Positions 35,612 through 46,689 of a stretch of DNA of 64,000 bases are shown here, piece after piece (within the stretch, counting starts at the first letter, position 1; the number at the start of each line of letters is the position of its first letter). The translations under genes and the position numbers were made by a program. This DNA comes from Eonycteris spelaea (Eukaryota > Chordata > Mammalia > Chiroptera > Pteropodidae). Below the pieces are notes generated by a model. The model was not told the origin of the DNA, did no database searches, and worked only from the letters and a program-made list of their open reading frames with translations. Location of the stretch: the NCBI GenBank assembly GCA_003508835.1, contig PUFA01000165.1, positions 868,001-932,000 of the forward strand. Reading direction: 5' to 3'.

Positions 35612-36055
35612 AGACTTTCTTTATCCATTCGTCCATCAATGGACACTTAGTTTGGCTCCACACCTTGGCTATTATAAATAATGCTACAGTGAACATGGGA
35701 ATGTATATGTAATTTTTGAGTTAGTATTTTCTTTGAATAAACTATCCAGAAGTGAAATTACTGGATCATACACTAGTTCTATTTTTAATATTTTTGAGGA
35801 ACCTTGGTACTGTTTTCCATAGTGGCTGTACCAATTTACATTCTCATCAACAGTGCACAAGGGTTCCACTTTTCTCCACATCTTTGCCAATACTTATTAT
35901 TTCTTGCCTTTTTGATAATAACAATTCTAGTAAGTGTGAAGCGATATCTCATTGTGATGATGATTAATTATGTTAAGCATCTTTTCATGTAACTGTTGGC
36001 CATTTACATCTTCTTTGGATAAAAGTCTATTCAGATTCTCTGCCCACTTTTTAAT
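35080..36055 (-). mobile_element. Younger 5'-truncated LINE-1 nested in the old L1
   Basis: 3' UTR starts with GGAGTATAATTGACATAGAA, then AAATGATCACAACAATAAGT and TTATTTTATAATTGGAAGTC. The ORF2 end follows (GCTGTACCAATTTACATTCT, CTGCCCACTTTTTAATCAC). Copies with this 3' end are known across laurasiatherian genomes (family knowledge). A (GT)15 microsatellite at 35581-35610 sits at the spot where L1 ORF2 usually reads GTGTATATA-like sequence. No clean duplication was found. Confidence 0.75.
35581..35610 (+). repeat. (GT)15 microsatellite
   Basis: Thirty uninterrupted bases of GT inside the nested L1. Confidence 0.95.
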
Positions 36056-36089
36056 CACATTTTTTCTGCATAGGTGATTTTTATGCTCC

Positions 36090-37450
36090 CTTGAATCCTA
36101 TGATCACTTATTAGTTCTAAGAGGATTTTTCTTTGTAGACTTCTTGGGATTTTCTACATAGGCAATCATATTATCTATGAATAGGCAGTTTTATTTCTTC
36201 CTTTGTGAGTTGGATGTCTTTTATTTCTGCTTCTTGCATTATTGCACTATCTAGAGCTTTCAGTATGACATTGAAAAGAAATGGTAAAAGCAGACATCGT
36301 CGTCTTTTTCCCAATCTTAGCAATAAAGCATTTCATCTTTTACCATTAAGTATGACACTCTTTATCAGGTTTATAAATAGTTCCTTCTCGTTCTAATTTG
36401 TTGAGTGTTTTTTTTATTATGAATATTGAATTTTATCAAATTTTTTTGCATCAAGTATATGATCATGTGGTGTTTCTTCTCTAGACCTTTGATATGATAG
36501 ATTACATTGATTATTTTTGAATTTTAAACAGGCTTACATTCCAGGTATAAACCCCATTTGGTTGTGATATGGTCTTCTTTTTATACACTGCTGGATTTGA
36601 TTTGCTAATATTTTGTTGAGAAGTTTTGCAGCTATGTTCATGAAGGATATTGGTCTATAGTTTTCTTGCACTGTCTTTTTCTGGTTCTGGTATCAGGGTT
36701 TGATGGCCTCATATAATAGGTTATGAAGTTTTCCCTTCTCTTCTGTTTTCTGAAAAAGATTGTTTAGAATTAGTTTTATTGCAGCTTTAAATGTTTGGTA
36801 GGATTTGCCAATGAAATAATCTGACTGGAAGAATTATTTCATTTGTTTTTAATTATGAATTCAATTTAGAGAAATAAATATAAGATTATTCAGGTTGTAT
36901 TTTTCTTCCTGGGTAAATTTCAATAGTTTGTTACTTTAAAGAGATTGGCACATTACTTCTAAGCTTTTGATTTTCTGTGTATAGAATTGTTTAGAGTATT
37001 TCTTATCATTTCAATGTCCGTAGAGTCTCTAGTGACATTGCTTTCATTCTTAATGTTGGCAATTGGTGTCTTTCTGTTTTTCTTTATCAGTCTGGCTAAG
37101 TGGTTTATGAATTTTATTGATCTTTTCAAAGAGCCAGCTTTTCATTTTATCGATGTTTTTCTATTGTTTTTGTTTTCAATTTATTAATTAATGCATTTAT
37201 TAGCTCTTTCTTCTGCTTGCTTGGAGTTATTTGCTCATATTTCTGTTGTTTCTTAAGTCAGAGGATTTAGTTGTTGGTTTGACACCTTTCTTCCTAATAA
37301 GCATTTAGTGCTATAAATTTGCATGTAAGCACTGCTTTAGCTGTATCCTATACATTTTGATGTGTTGTGTTTTATTTTTATTCAATTGAAAATATTTTCC
37401 AATTTCCCTTGGGACACAGTTATAATAACTTTTAATGTATTTGCCATTTA
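36090..37450 (-). mobile_element. Ancient LINE-1, second half
   Basis: Continues the ORF2 region interrupted at 35065: CACTTATTAGTTCTAAGAGG, GGATTTTCTACATAGGCAAT, GAGTTGGATGTCTTTTATTT, GACATTGAAAAGAAATGG, and further on TTTTCAAAGAGCCAGCTTTT. The order matches the L1 consensus on either side of the gap. No usable frame. Confidence 0.7.
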
Positions 37451-38110
37451 ATTCTAACATTAATGTGTCATTTGGGGTTGGTTTTGATTGTTTCATCTCC
37501 TCATTATTGGTCCTGTTTTCTTCTTTACATGCCTCATCTGTAACAGAATGCCAGGCATTTTGAATTTTACCTTGTTGAGTGCTGGATATTTTTATATTCC
37601 TATAACATTCTTGCACTTTGTTGTGGAACAAGATTAAATTACTTGCAAAAAGTTGATTCTTTGTGGATTTTGCTTTTAAGTTTTGTTGGGTAAGACCAAA
37701 TCAGCCTTTAGTGAAGGCTAATTGTTTTCCATTCACATAGAAAACCCTTCTGCGTACTCCACCTGATGTCCCATAAATGAGGTTTTCCACTCTGGTGATA
37801 AGAATCATCTGCTATTTCTGGTACCATGTGAGCTCTAGGAATTGGTCCTTTTGATTAAAATCTTGGGTAATTTTCTTCAGGCTTTGGTAGTTTCTTCACA
37901 TGCATGTGAGACCAGTTCTCAGCTGAGTAATCAAGGGGACTCTGCAAATCTTCAGAGTACCCACTCCATGTAGTTCTCTCCCCTGGTTCTTGGCCCTGTG
38001 AACCTTAGCTACCTTTCCCTTTGGACTTCCACCTCTGTGCCCTCAACTCAGGAGGTCTGTGAGGCTCACCCTCAGTTCCCCCCTCTTCCATCAGTGGCCT
38101 GGAATATTTC
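37451..38110 (-). repeat. Probable L1-related 5' relic
   Basis: TTTACATGCCTCATCTGTAA, TTTTACCTTGTTGAGTGCTG, GTAAGACCAAATCAGCCTTT, CCTGATGTCCCATAAATGAG and CCTCAACTCAGGAGGTCTG match an old mammalian repeat I associate with L1 5' regions or HAL1. It adjoins the old L1 in the same apparent orientation. Confidence 0.4.
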
Positions 38111-38369
38111 TCCAGACAGTAAGGTGAGGTGATCGTAAGACTTATCTTAATTCTTTGGGTGAGAATAAAATACAGGTTGTTGTCTAGCAGGTGTTTGTAG
38201 AAGTGTTTGGAAGGGAATACAGGAGAATAAGGATATACTCGGTTAGCTCATTAGCTCAACAATAAGGATTCTGCAGCCTCAGAGCATGATGGCAGCACAT
38301 GAGTAGATACAATGGTGAGTTGGATTTCAAGAACCTCAGTAAAATGTGAAGGGCAATATCATCATCATC

Positions 38370-38870
38370 TTTACCACTACTATTTTATAGAACTCTTACT
38401 TTGAGATGGGGATAGGAACTTCATGTGCATTTATCAAGTTTAATCCTGGTGGTGGCCATGAAGAAGCTCTTTTCAGAGCCACTACCAGGGGAAGCATAAT
38501 TCACTAACTGACCTACCTGATGTCATAAGGATGTGACCCCAACCTAGTAGGTCTGGGGTCCTTATAAGAAAAGACATCAGAGATCTTTCTCTTGCCAGGT
38601 AAACAGAGGAAAGGCCATGTGAGGACATGGCCAGAAGGTAGCCATCTGTAAGCCAGGAAGGGAGTTCTCACCTTGATCTTAGACTTCTGGCCTCTAAAAC
38701 TGTGACAAAATGAATGTCTTTTATTTAAGCCTCCTAGAGTGTGGTATTTCATTATAGCAGCCTGAACAGCTGAATACACTGTTGTTGTACCTATTGTACA
38801 GATGCAGACACTGAAGATTGGACAGGGGAAGTAAACCTACTCGAGGTCACACCAAGTCATAATTTGATGA
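38370..38870 (-). repeat. MIR SINE, apparently split
   Basis: Left part (38395-38465: GCATTTATCAAGTTTAATCC, GGTGGTGGCCATGAAG) and right part (38780-38870: TACCTATTGTACAGATGCAG, ACACTGAAGATTGG, CGAGGTCACACCAAG) are consecutive pieces of reverse-complement MIR, separated by the LTR below. Confidence 0.5.
38510..38785 (+). mobile_element. MLT1-like LTR fragment inside the MIR
   Basis: GGTCCTTATAAGAAAAGACA, GCCATGTGAGGACATGGCCA, CTGTAAGCCAGGAAGGGAG, ACCTTGATCTTAGACTTCTG, TCTAAAACTGTGACAAAATG and ATTTCATTATAGCAGCCTGA match the 3' two thirds of a MaLR LTR. The 5' end is missing. Confidence 0.7.
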
Positions 38871-41220
38871 ACTAGTATTATATCCCAGGTCAGTATGACT
38901 ATAAAATATAGATTGTCTTATAACTATGATATCCTATCACTCTCTGGGCCATAGAGGATGGGGAGTGGAGACTTCGAAGGAGGATAAATTATTGAAGGAA
39001 GGTTTGGGAAGAGGTGGAAGGGAATTTGGAGAACTCTCACTTTGCCTGCTGGTTGTTAAAGATGTGGGACTTGAAAGAGGAACAGTTTTTACTTACAAGA
39101 GAAGCCATTTCTTTAGATTAAGGTGAGAGCAGCATTTGAAAGAAGGAAAAAATATCCAAGTGATTCTTCTTCTTCAATTCTTAGAATTATTATGGCAGAG
39201 TCAAAGTCTTTAATTAAACAGACAAAATATTTCCTAATTAAGAAAATTCACATGGACAAGAATTTGGTTCTATCTGAATGCACCATTAGCTGTCACCATG
39301 TAAGGCTAGGAACAACCAAATGGAAGTGAGTTACCAAATGTGGCTGCATGGAGACCCCAAGGAGGCAGGAAAGAGCTCACTTAGGCCAGGGGGAGTGTGA
39401 GCTGACAGAAAGAAGTGCTGGGAAAAGCTCTCTTAGTGAACTTCTCAAAATACTTAGAGAGAGAGAACTAATGCTGAAGAAATTCCAGCTGTTGGTGACT
39501 AGACATAATATCTGAGCAATTACTGACTTTTTCTTATCATCACAATGTTTTGGTGCCTTGTAGACACAGCTAAGGTGTCACAGATGTAAATAATTTAGTA
39601 CTGTGTTGTCATTTCTTGCTTGGTTGCCTTAAGCTCAACTTTAGCAAAATTCATCTTAGTTAAGTAGTGTTTTCAATACTTATTTGCTTTTAGTTATAGA
39701 CATGGCTTATTTTGCTTGTAAGATGATTTAATTAAAACTTGTTATTTCATAAGAAAAAATTGATATATATCGTTTTATCTCCATATGTCTTGGAATCTTT
39801 CAAGCAGATAGAAATGTGATCCCTTAGAATCAATTTTCCATTCTATCAACAACTGAGGTGGTTTAGGAAGAAATGACATTGCTTTTACTAAGTCCAAATG
39901 TTGTTTTATTTAAATATCTAGCTTCCTGGAAAATTTGATGTGTGCTGTGGGTTTGTGTGTTGTTCTTTTTGTTGGTAAACAGGAAGCCCTTGAAATGATA
40001 TACAAGGATATATACAAGGATATAGACCAGGTTTTCTTGTAGTTTCTTTCTGGGTGGGTTTTCTTTTCCCTTTTGTTGCAGAGTCCTATATGAATTACCC
40101 AGCTTTTGGGGGGAAGATGTTCTGAGTGGCATCCCATAGACGTAATGTTATGACCATGGAATTTCAGTTTTTGGTTGACTGCTTGCAAAGAGGTTTTATT
40201 TGGAGAGGACATTGGCTTCCCCCACCCCTCCCCCCCGCCCCCCGAATATAGCTTTTCTTTTCTTTTTGAAAAGAAATCACTTGTGGGAAAATAGTTCAGA
40301 GTATCTTATTAATGATTTTCCTCTTGGATTTTTGTTTATTTCCCACCCCATTCCTCAGATCTTTGTAACTAAAAACAAGCGTTGGTTCCTCATCATGGTT
40401 ACAGTGGCTTAAACGTTTGTTGGTATGTGACTTTGTTTATTAAAGTTTATGTGATTCCTTTTTTCTCTCGCACCCCCCCCCCCCCAGTGATCTCAGTTTC
40501 CTAAACATTGCATATTTTTTAAAAAATGTAGTAGATTATTATTTGGCCTCTCTAAACTTCATGGTCATTGCTGTTTTTTACTTCAGTCCCTCAGATTCTT
40601 TTATGAAATCAGTCCAACCCCCAAAGTTGTTTGTTCCTGGCTTTGACTCTGGGTGGAGGTGGGCTGTAATTTTCATGAATTTCGATGTTTTCTGTCTTGT
40701 GTAGGGTAGGACCTGACAGTTTTCAGCACTTCTCCTGCAACCGGGGAAAACTGTGTATTGACTAAAGCCCTTGCAATTGACTGCTTAGTCCCTGATTCTT
40801 TTTGATATGTACAACTCTGTAATGGCTCTTGGCCAAGAGCTCTTATGCCTTTCCTGGGATGGGATGGCAGGGTGGGGGGAGGGTAGAGAGAAAACAGAGG
40901 AATGTAGGAGGTTGACTCTTGAAAAGACCTCAAATAGGATCATCTAGTCCAAAGATATCAAATACGTGACATGAATACCACTGTTCTTCCCTCCCATGCC
41001 TGTATAGATATCAGTAATTGATTATGTCTCTTTTTCTGTTAAGCCATCCATGACCACATGATCTTTCTTGGCATGGTATCCCAGGCTTCTACTAACATGC
41101 TAATGGAGTTGGCATATGAGATGGAATCTCTCTCTATCAGTAGATCATAATATATCTCTAAAAACATCTGGAGATACAGGAAGTTCAGAGTGAGGCAGAA
41201 GAGTTGCATACAAGAGCATA
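38871..41220. other. Non-genic sequence with C-rich runs
   Basis: About 2.3 kb with no gene. C-runs at 40220-40243 and 40472-40486 and a G-rich run at 40857-40888 (GGGATGGGATGGCAGGGTGG) are simple-sequence features. Direct repeats of ATACAAGGATAT occur near 40000-40025. No repeat family is recognised. Confidence 0.5.
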
Positions 41221-41230
41221 GGGTCTAGAG

Positions 41231-41425
41231 TGGCGGTCCCTACCCCCGTGCCATGGACCATACCATACAGCAGGAGCTGAGTGACAGGTGAGTGAGCGAA
41301 GCTTCTTCCGTATTTGCAGCCGCTCCCCAGCGCTAGTATCACTGCCTCAGCTCTACGTCAATCATCAGGCATTAGATTCTCATAGGAGCACTGGTCCCTG
41401 GTGCCAAAAAGGTTGGAGATTGCTG
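41231..41425 (+). mobile_element. MER1-like hAT-Charlie element, nearly complete
   Basis: The left end TGGCGGTCCCTACCCCCG and right end CAAAAAGGTTGGAGATTGCTG are the two ends of a MER1-type element, with CATTAGATTCTCATAGGAGC inside. Flanks GTCTAGAG (41223-41230) and CTCTAGAA (41426-41433) share the TCTAGA core, the preferred 8-bp hAT-Charlie target. At 195 bp it is shorter than the MER1B I remember (about 340), so it is an internally deleted copy or a relative. Confidence 0.75.
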
Positions 41426-41454
41426 CTCTAGAATGAAATGACATGACCTCAAAC

Positions 41455-41660
41455 CAAAGCCACAGCACTTGTTAGCTGTGTGATTTGGAGCAAAGTTTTT
41501 AATCCTTGTGAGCCTGTTTCCTCACCAATAAGGTGTGGATGATAATAGAGACCACATCATAAGACTTTGGGGGAGGTAAAAACAGAATAATCTACATGAA
41601 GCATTTAGCACAGTGCTTAGCAGCAGTGCTCAATAAATGTAAACTGTTATTATCACCATC
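41455..41660 (+). repeat. MIR SINE
   Basis: ACTTGTTAGCTGTGTGATTT, GAGCCTGTTTCCTCACC, ATGATAATAGAGACCACATC, CAGTGCTTAGCAGCAGTGC and CAATAAATGTAAACTGTTA follow MIR forward. Nearly full length. Confidence 0.85.
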
Positions 41661-41710
41661 ATTACTAGGGGAAGGGACTTGTTTGAGATTATAAAGCTAG
41701 TTAGGACTAG

Positions 41711-41922
41711 ACGTTTCTCAACTTCAGCACTACTGACATTTAAATAGACAGATACTTCTTTTTGTGGGGCTGTCCAAGCACTGTAGATGTTCAGCGGCAT
41801 CTCTGCCTTCTACCACTAGATGACAGTAACCCCACTCCCAAAATTGTGAGAAATGTCTCCAGACATTGTCAAATGTCCCTTGGGGGGCAAAGTTTTCCCA
41901 AGATAAGAACCACTGGACTAGA
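41711..41922 (-). repeat. MER20 hAT-Charlie relic, nearly complete
   Basis: Reverse-complement MER20 from TTTCTCAACTTCAGCACTAC through ACTGTAGATGTTCAGCGGC, CCACTAGATGACAGTAACC and ATGTCTCCAGACATTGTC to AAGATAAGAACCACTGG. The 67- and 78-residue frames over it are by-products. Confidence 0.85.
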
Positions 41923-41937
41923 CCCAACTTCACATAT

Positions 41938-42110
41938 AGATTTATTTTTAATTTTTATTTTTCAATCACAATTAACATTCAATATTTATTTACATTAGTT
42001 TCAGGTGTACAACATAGTGGTTAGACTTTTATACAATTCATGAAGCGATCCTTTGATTAGTCTAGTATATGCCTGTAATACATGGTTATTATAATATTAC
42101 CTGTATATTT
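41938..42110 (-). mobile_element. LINE-1 3' end fragment
   Basis: TTTTCAATCACAATTAACAT, TTAGTTTCAGGTGTACAACA, TAGTGGTTAGACTTTTATAC and ATTCATGAAGCGATCC: the 3' terminus of an L1 that I associate with bat and related genomes. Severely 5'-truncated. Confidence 0.7.
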
Positions 42111-42409
42111 TTTTAATGTTAATATATTTGTGCCTGTACTCACTGCCAGTGATGCTAATTCTGGTGCCAGAATTTTTTTTTTTAATTCTTATCACTGGCT
42201 TTGACATCTCTGTCTTCATAAGAGGCAACCACTTTTTCTACTTGCCAACATGTGGACAGTTTTGAGTAACAGATTAATGGCTCCAAGTTTTAACTGTGCT
42301 TTTGTAATGGAATTTAAAATAATGTCAAGGAAAATGCTCACAATAAAATTTTCAGTGATAACAGCTATGTTTCAAATTGTATAACAACAATAACACAGGT
42401 ATAATTAAT
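42111..42409. other. Non-genic sequence
   Basis: No feature recognised apart from short A/T runs. Confidence 0.5.
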
Positions 42410-42600
42410 TTGAGTGTTTATTATGTGTTAGATACTAGGCTCTGAGCTTAATGTTCCTGTTATCATTTGACTGATATGGTGCACAGGGCAAACATTATTA
42501 TTCTCATTTTACAGATAATAGAACAGAGGCACAGAGGTCCTTCCTTGCACAAGGTCCTTCAGCTACTATGTAGCATCCACCTTAGGCTATTTGTTTATAG
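42410..42600 (-). repeat. MIR SINE
   Basis: GTTTATTATGTGTTAGATAC, TCTCATTTTACAGATAATAG, CAGAGGCACAGAGGTCC and AAGGTCCTTCAGCTACTATG follow the reverse-complement MIR. Confidence 0.75.
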
Positions 42601-43619
42601 TACACAAACACACATGTGCTAGAGAAAGATCTGGAAGGATATATGCCCAGATGTTTACCTTGATTATTTATAGATGTAAGGATTGTGGCTTTTTTACTTA
42701 TTACTTATGCTTACTGTTTTCTAAATTTTCTGCTATCAGTATTCATTATTAAAAAAAGTGTTGAAAAAGAAAGTTATGATTATTGCAGTCCTGTTTATAA
42801 AACAAGTGATTAATTCTGTTTACAACAGTTTACCTCCTATTCATTTGATCTTGCTTATGATTGATTGAAAAGCAAAGAGATATATTTTAATTTCTCATGT
42901 TAGATACCAGAATGGAAACCAGTGTCTTAATTTTCTCATGGAAATTCCAAAAAGGGAGATCCAAATGTGGTTTGTTAAATGGAATCATTGTTGGAAAAAG
43001 TGCAGAGATCCTCAAGGTGACTACTTTTAAGTGTACTGCACACATTTGAAACCATAAATTCAGATGTGAGTGTGGTCATTTGCATTATTATTTGCATTAT
43101 AGTTATGCATCATGTGTTTCAATTCTGAATATATTTGCCTGGCTTTATTCCCTATGGCATATGTTTCCAATTTTAAATAACTTTGAACGATCTCCTAAGT
43201 GCGTCTGTTCATACAGTGAAAAGGTCTTGGTTATTCTGGGGTCCAGGTGAAACATTAACATGTGTAAATACATATGTTGAGCTAAGAGACATACAGGTCA
43301 CCAGAGGCCCAAGCTCTTTGTCCGCTAGACCTGAAATGTGGGACTTGATGCTGGTGGAGTCTCAGGTGAGTGGTGATCCCAAGGTTGGCTCTCGAGACCC
43401 TTCCCAGCTGGTTCACTTCCATGGGACTCTGTCCCGACTTTCTTGGTCACCCCAGGAGCTCCTACTCAGCATGGTCACCCTCATGTCTTTGGGTCCCTTT
43501 TAAGGGAAACTTTAATACCCATTTGAATCTCTCATTTCTGAGTTGGGTGTCATTATCATCATTTTATAGTGAAGGAAGAAAAAGCCAAAAGAGATAGGAT
43601 CTCCTAATGGCAGTGATCT
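42601..43619. other. Non-genic sequence
   Basis: The two overlapping frames at 43183-43597 (106 and 75 residues) have no recognisable domain, and I see no splice context supporting them. Confidence 0.5.
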
Positions 43620-43930
43620 TGCCACTTAATCATTTGTTTGTTTGTTCATTCGTTCAGTCAAATATTTAAGTACCCACTATATGCCTCTGAGGAATTTGTA
43701 GTGAGCAAAAGTGAGCAGGTCTGTGGCCTTGTGGAGCTTATTCCTAGGGAGGAAACCAGATAATCAAGAAACAAGTCAGGGAAGGTTTCTCTGTAGAGGT
43801 GACATTTCAGTTCAGAAGTGAAGATTAGAAAAACTCAGTCATGTGAGGAGTTTGAGGAACAGCAAAGTGAAGGCTCCAGTGCCCCTGCACAGCATGCAAG
43901 GCATATTGTAGCATCGATACACAAAATAGG
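43620..43930 (-). repeat. L2 LINE 3' portion
   Basis: GTTCATTCGTTCAGTCAAAT, AAGTACCCACTATATGCCTC, GAGGTGACATTTCAGTTCAG and GAGTTTGAGGAACAGCAAAG follow the reverse-complement L2. Confidence 0.65.
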
Positions 43931-45184
43931 CATAAAATAATTTTACCCTAAGTAAAGCAATCATGACATAGGTGAATTTTAGAGAGAAAAATTTGTAAGG
44001 ACACTAGAGAGTATGAAATTCTAAACTATATTTTCTTTCATTATAAACCAGAAAAGCCAACTTTATCATTGTCATATAACCAAGGAGCTACTGTAACTTT
44101 TAAAATATATTATTCAGTGCTGAGCATGAGATGAAACTGTAAGAAAAATTAAGGTCTTCCTCTTTATGATTCTTTTTGCCCTACTATAAAGTCCTAGAAT
44201 AAGCTTACTGTATTGGACACTGAGCAGAGCATTTTTGAGAGTGTGTGTGTTTGTGTGTTTGCTCTGCTCACATTATTTCTTTTCTGCATAAGGAAACCAA
44301 ACTGTTTATAGGGGAGGTATAAACAAACAAACAACTGGGTAATACACTTCCAAACATTCAGAAACATGTGACCTTTCAGCCAGCACAGAGATCAGTGAGG
44401 CAAGCAGCAGGCCAGCCATGCTTGATTCTTTTGGAGCATAGATGTTGCTGTTTCCTTAGGGATGACAATATAAACTAAACAGACTATTATCATCTCTTCA
44501 CCAGAATTCTAACTTCTAAATTCTGACCTAGAAAATGCACAATTTGTTCCCTTTGAGCATAAGATTCATGCCCCAGCCTCTGCTGGAACAACCAGAGAAG
44601 ATTTGATTGGCCTCTTCTAACTTTTGCTGTTTTGTGTCCTAAGACAAGCATTCCAGAAGATGATATTTTCTGTTGCCTGGAGGAAAGCTGGTTTTGTTGT
44701 GCCAATTGGAGTCTTGTAGGTATGCCAGAATCATAATCTTCATTCCACCATTTCTCTCTGGGCCCTAAATTCTTTTCAGTAGAATGCCACAGCTCACTTG
44801 CCACTAAGAGATATATTCTCTTTCTCTCTCTCCCTCCCTCCTAAAAACACAAAATTTGACATCATTTTCTGAATCTTTCTAGGACCTATGTACTTCTTCT
44901 AGTTAAGCTGGGGAGTCAATATGTTTTTAGAGTGGCCTAATCTTTCCACATTTGGTATATTAACCTTCAAACTTCTCTGTAATTATTTTGTCATTATTAT
45001 TCATTTATTTTTCTATTTTTATCCCCTGCCTCAAAATCTACAAAAGTTTTATTTGGTATTTGCTTATTTGTTTAAGTGATAACTCTAACAAAATACATAC
45101 TCTTTGTGGACCTGTTCAGTTTATATTGGTGGTTACAGTTTCTAGTTTCCTCAAAAAATGCTCAATTGAAAATTTACATATAAT
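43931..45184. other. Non-genic sequence
   Basis: Holds a TG-rich stretch (44237-44260) and a 104-residue minus frame (44490-44804) with no recognisable domain. No repeat is identified with confidence. Confidence 0.5.
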
Positions 45185-45310
45185 TCACAAGACTGTAAGC
45201 TCAATGAAGGCAAGGATTTTTATTTTTTGTTTACTCCTCTTCCCAAATGTCTAAAACAGTGACTGGTACACAGTATCATGCAATGAATATGTGTTGAATG
45301 AAAGACTGAG
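45185..45310 (+). repeat. L2 LINE 3' end
   Basis: ACTGTAAGCTCAATGAAGGC, AACAGTGACTGGTACACAGT and ATGTGTTGAATGAAAGAC match the L2 terminus. Confidence 0.75.
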
Positions 45311-46200
45311 TAGAACTGATATCAGGCTTGCTTTGTGAGGGGCCCTGGAAGATGCCCACTTCTGCTTCTCATAAGAAGTTTCCTCTAAAGTTGAACTGAA
45401 TCCCTAGAATCATGTTTGAGTATAAAAGCATCAAAATTCCAAGGTTAGCAAAAGTCTTTGAAACAAACGCTTTTTCCCCCAAATCATTCTATCAATCTAG
45501 TAGTCATTCAGACCCTTCCATTACTGTTCATTAAAATAGCAACAACATGCTGGGTTACATAAGTTTTTCAGGAACTGTAGAGAGAGGGATGTGTTAGTAT
45601 TACGAAGGTGGAGTTTGTGATAGGCACCGACCCCTCCACATGATAAACTGTCTAGCTGGTTCCACAGCTTCCTACACCTGAGATGCAAATGCCTTGGGAC
45701 TTCCTAGAGGAAGAGGAATTTTAATGAGAACATCTAGATGAAGTTTCCACCTAATTTAAATTCCATGTGTCATCTTATGAGATGTAATATCCTAAAGTTC
45801 TAATTCTATTCGTCGCCACTTCCTTTATTGCATTTTGTTTTTAGATTGAGATCTGTGAGTCTGACACAAACATCTGACATTGTTTATGGAGTCACTGACT
45901 TTAATAAAGTCTACTTAATCATGATGGAACAAGCTTTGCTGCCATAGCTTTGTCAGAACTGAAAAGGTTTGATGGTGACTATGGCTATGGAGTTACAGTC
46001 ACAAAGCTCTGTTCTAGTTAAAAAGAACCTCATCTTAAGCCACCTTTTTCTTGAAAAGAAAATTATTGGCTACTCAATCACAGAAATGAGACTGATTTCT
46101 GCTTTTCCTCATGGGGAAAGTTATCAGATAAAAAACCAGTGTCAGGGAGAGGAATGTTGGTGGCCCAGAGAGAGTCCCGCCTGCCTGCCCTGGGGGTGCT
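45311..46200. other. Non-genic sequence
   Basis: The 80-residue frame at 45969-46211 has no domain. No repeat is recognised. Confidence 0.5.
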
Positions 46201-46205
46201 TGCAG

Positions 46206-46284
46206 CAGTGATTCTTACCTAAGGGCAGTTTTGCCTCCTGTGGGACTTTTGGCAATGTCTGGAGACATTTTTGGTTGTCACAAT

Positions 46285-46320
<36 letters not shown>
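46206..46320 (+). repeat. MER20 5' part running into a (GT)n microsatellite
   Basis: CAGTGATTCTTACCTAAGGG, TTTGGCAATGTCTGGAGACA and TTTTTGGTTGTCACAATGG are MER20 forward. The repeat then turns into 35 bases of GT (46286-46320) where the consensus has a G/T-rich run. The 3' part of MER20 is not seen beyond it. Confidence 0.8.
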
Positions 46321-46323
<3 letters not shown>

Positions 46324-46689
46324 CTTATTCTAGCATCGAGGATTAATCAATTGGAGGCAGACTTGATTTCAGAAGTGGGTGAGGCAGGCAGCCTAAGTGG
46401 AATGATTTGAAAGGCACCGAGAAAATCGAGATAAAATGTTCTACATCTGGGCTCCAAGGCCTAGAATTCCTTCAGTTAAAACCTGGAGAAGCTCTGAGAG
46501 AGTCAAGATTCCTGAATTTTGAATCAAGCTCTGCTTCTTCCAATGCACTAAGGTTTGTTGAGCATTTTTACTCAGCTCCTAGCCCTGGGCTAACCACTGC
46601 AAATGCATTCTTTCAATCCATCCTTTCAGCAACCCTGTAAGATGTGTGCAGAGTAACATGTTTCTTATTCCACTACAAAACCATTAGAA

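Noticed and set aside
37311..37631. 106-residue minus frame
   Set aside because: Overlaps the end of the ancient L1 and the adjoining relic, with no consistent homology along its length.
44490..44804. 104-residue minus frame that might be an exon or processed pseudogene
   Set aside because: No domain or known protein recognised. No poly(A), duplication or splice sites support it.
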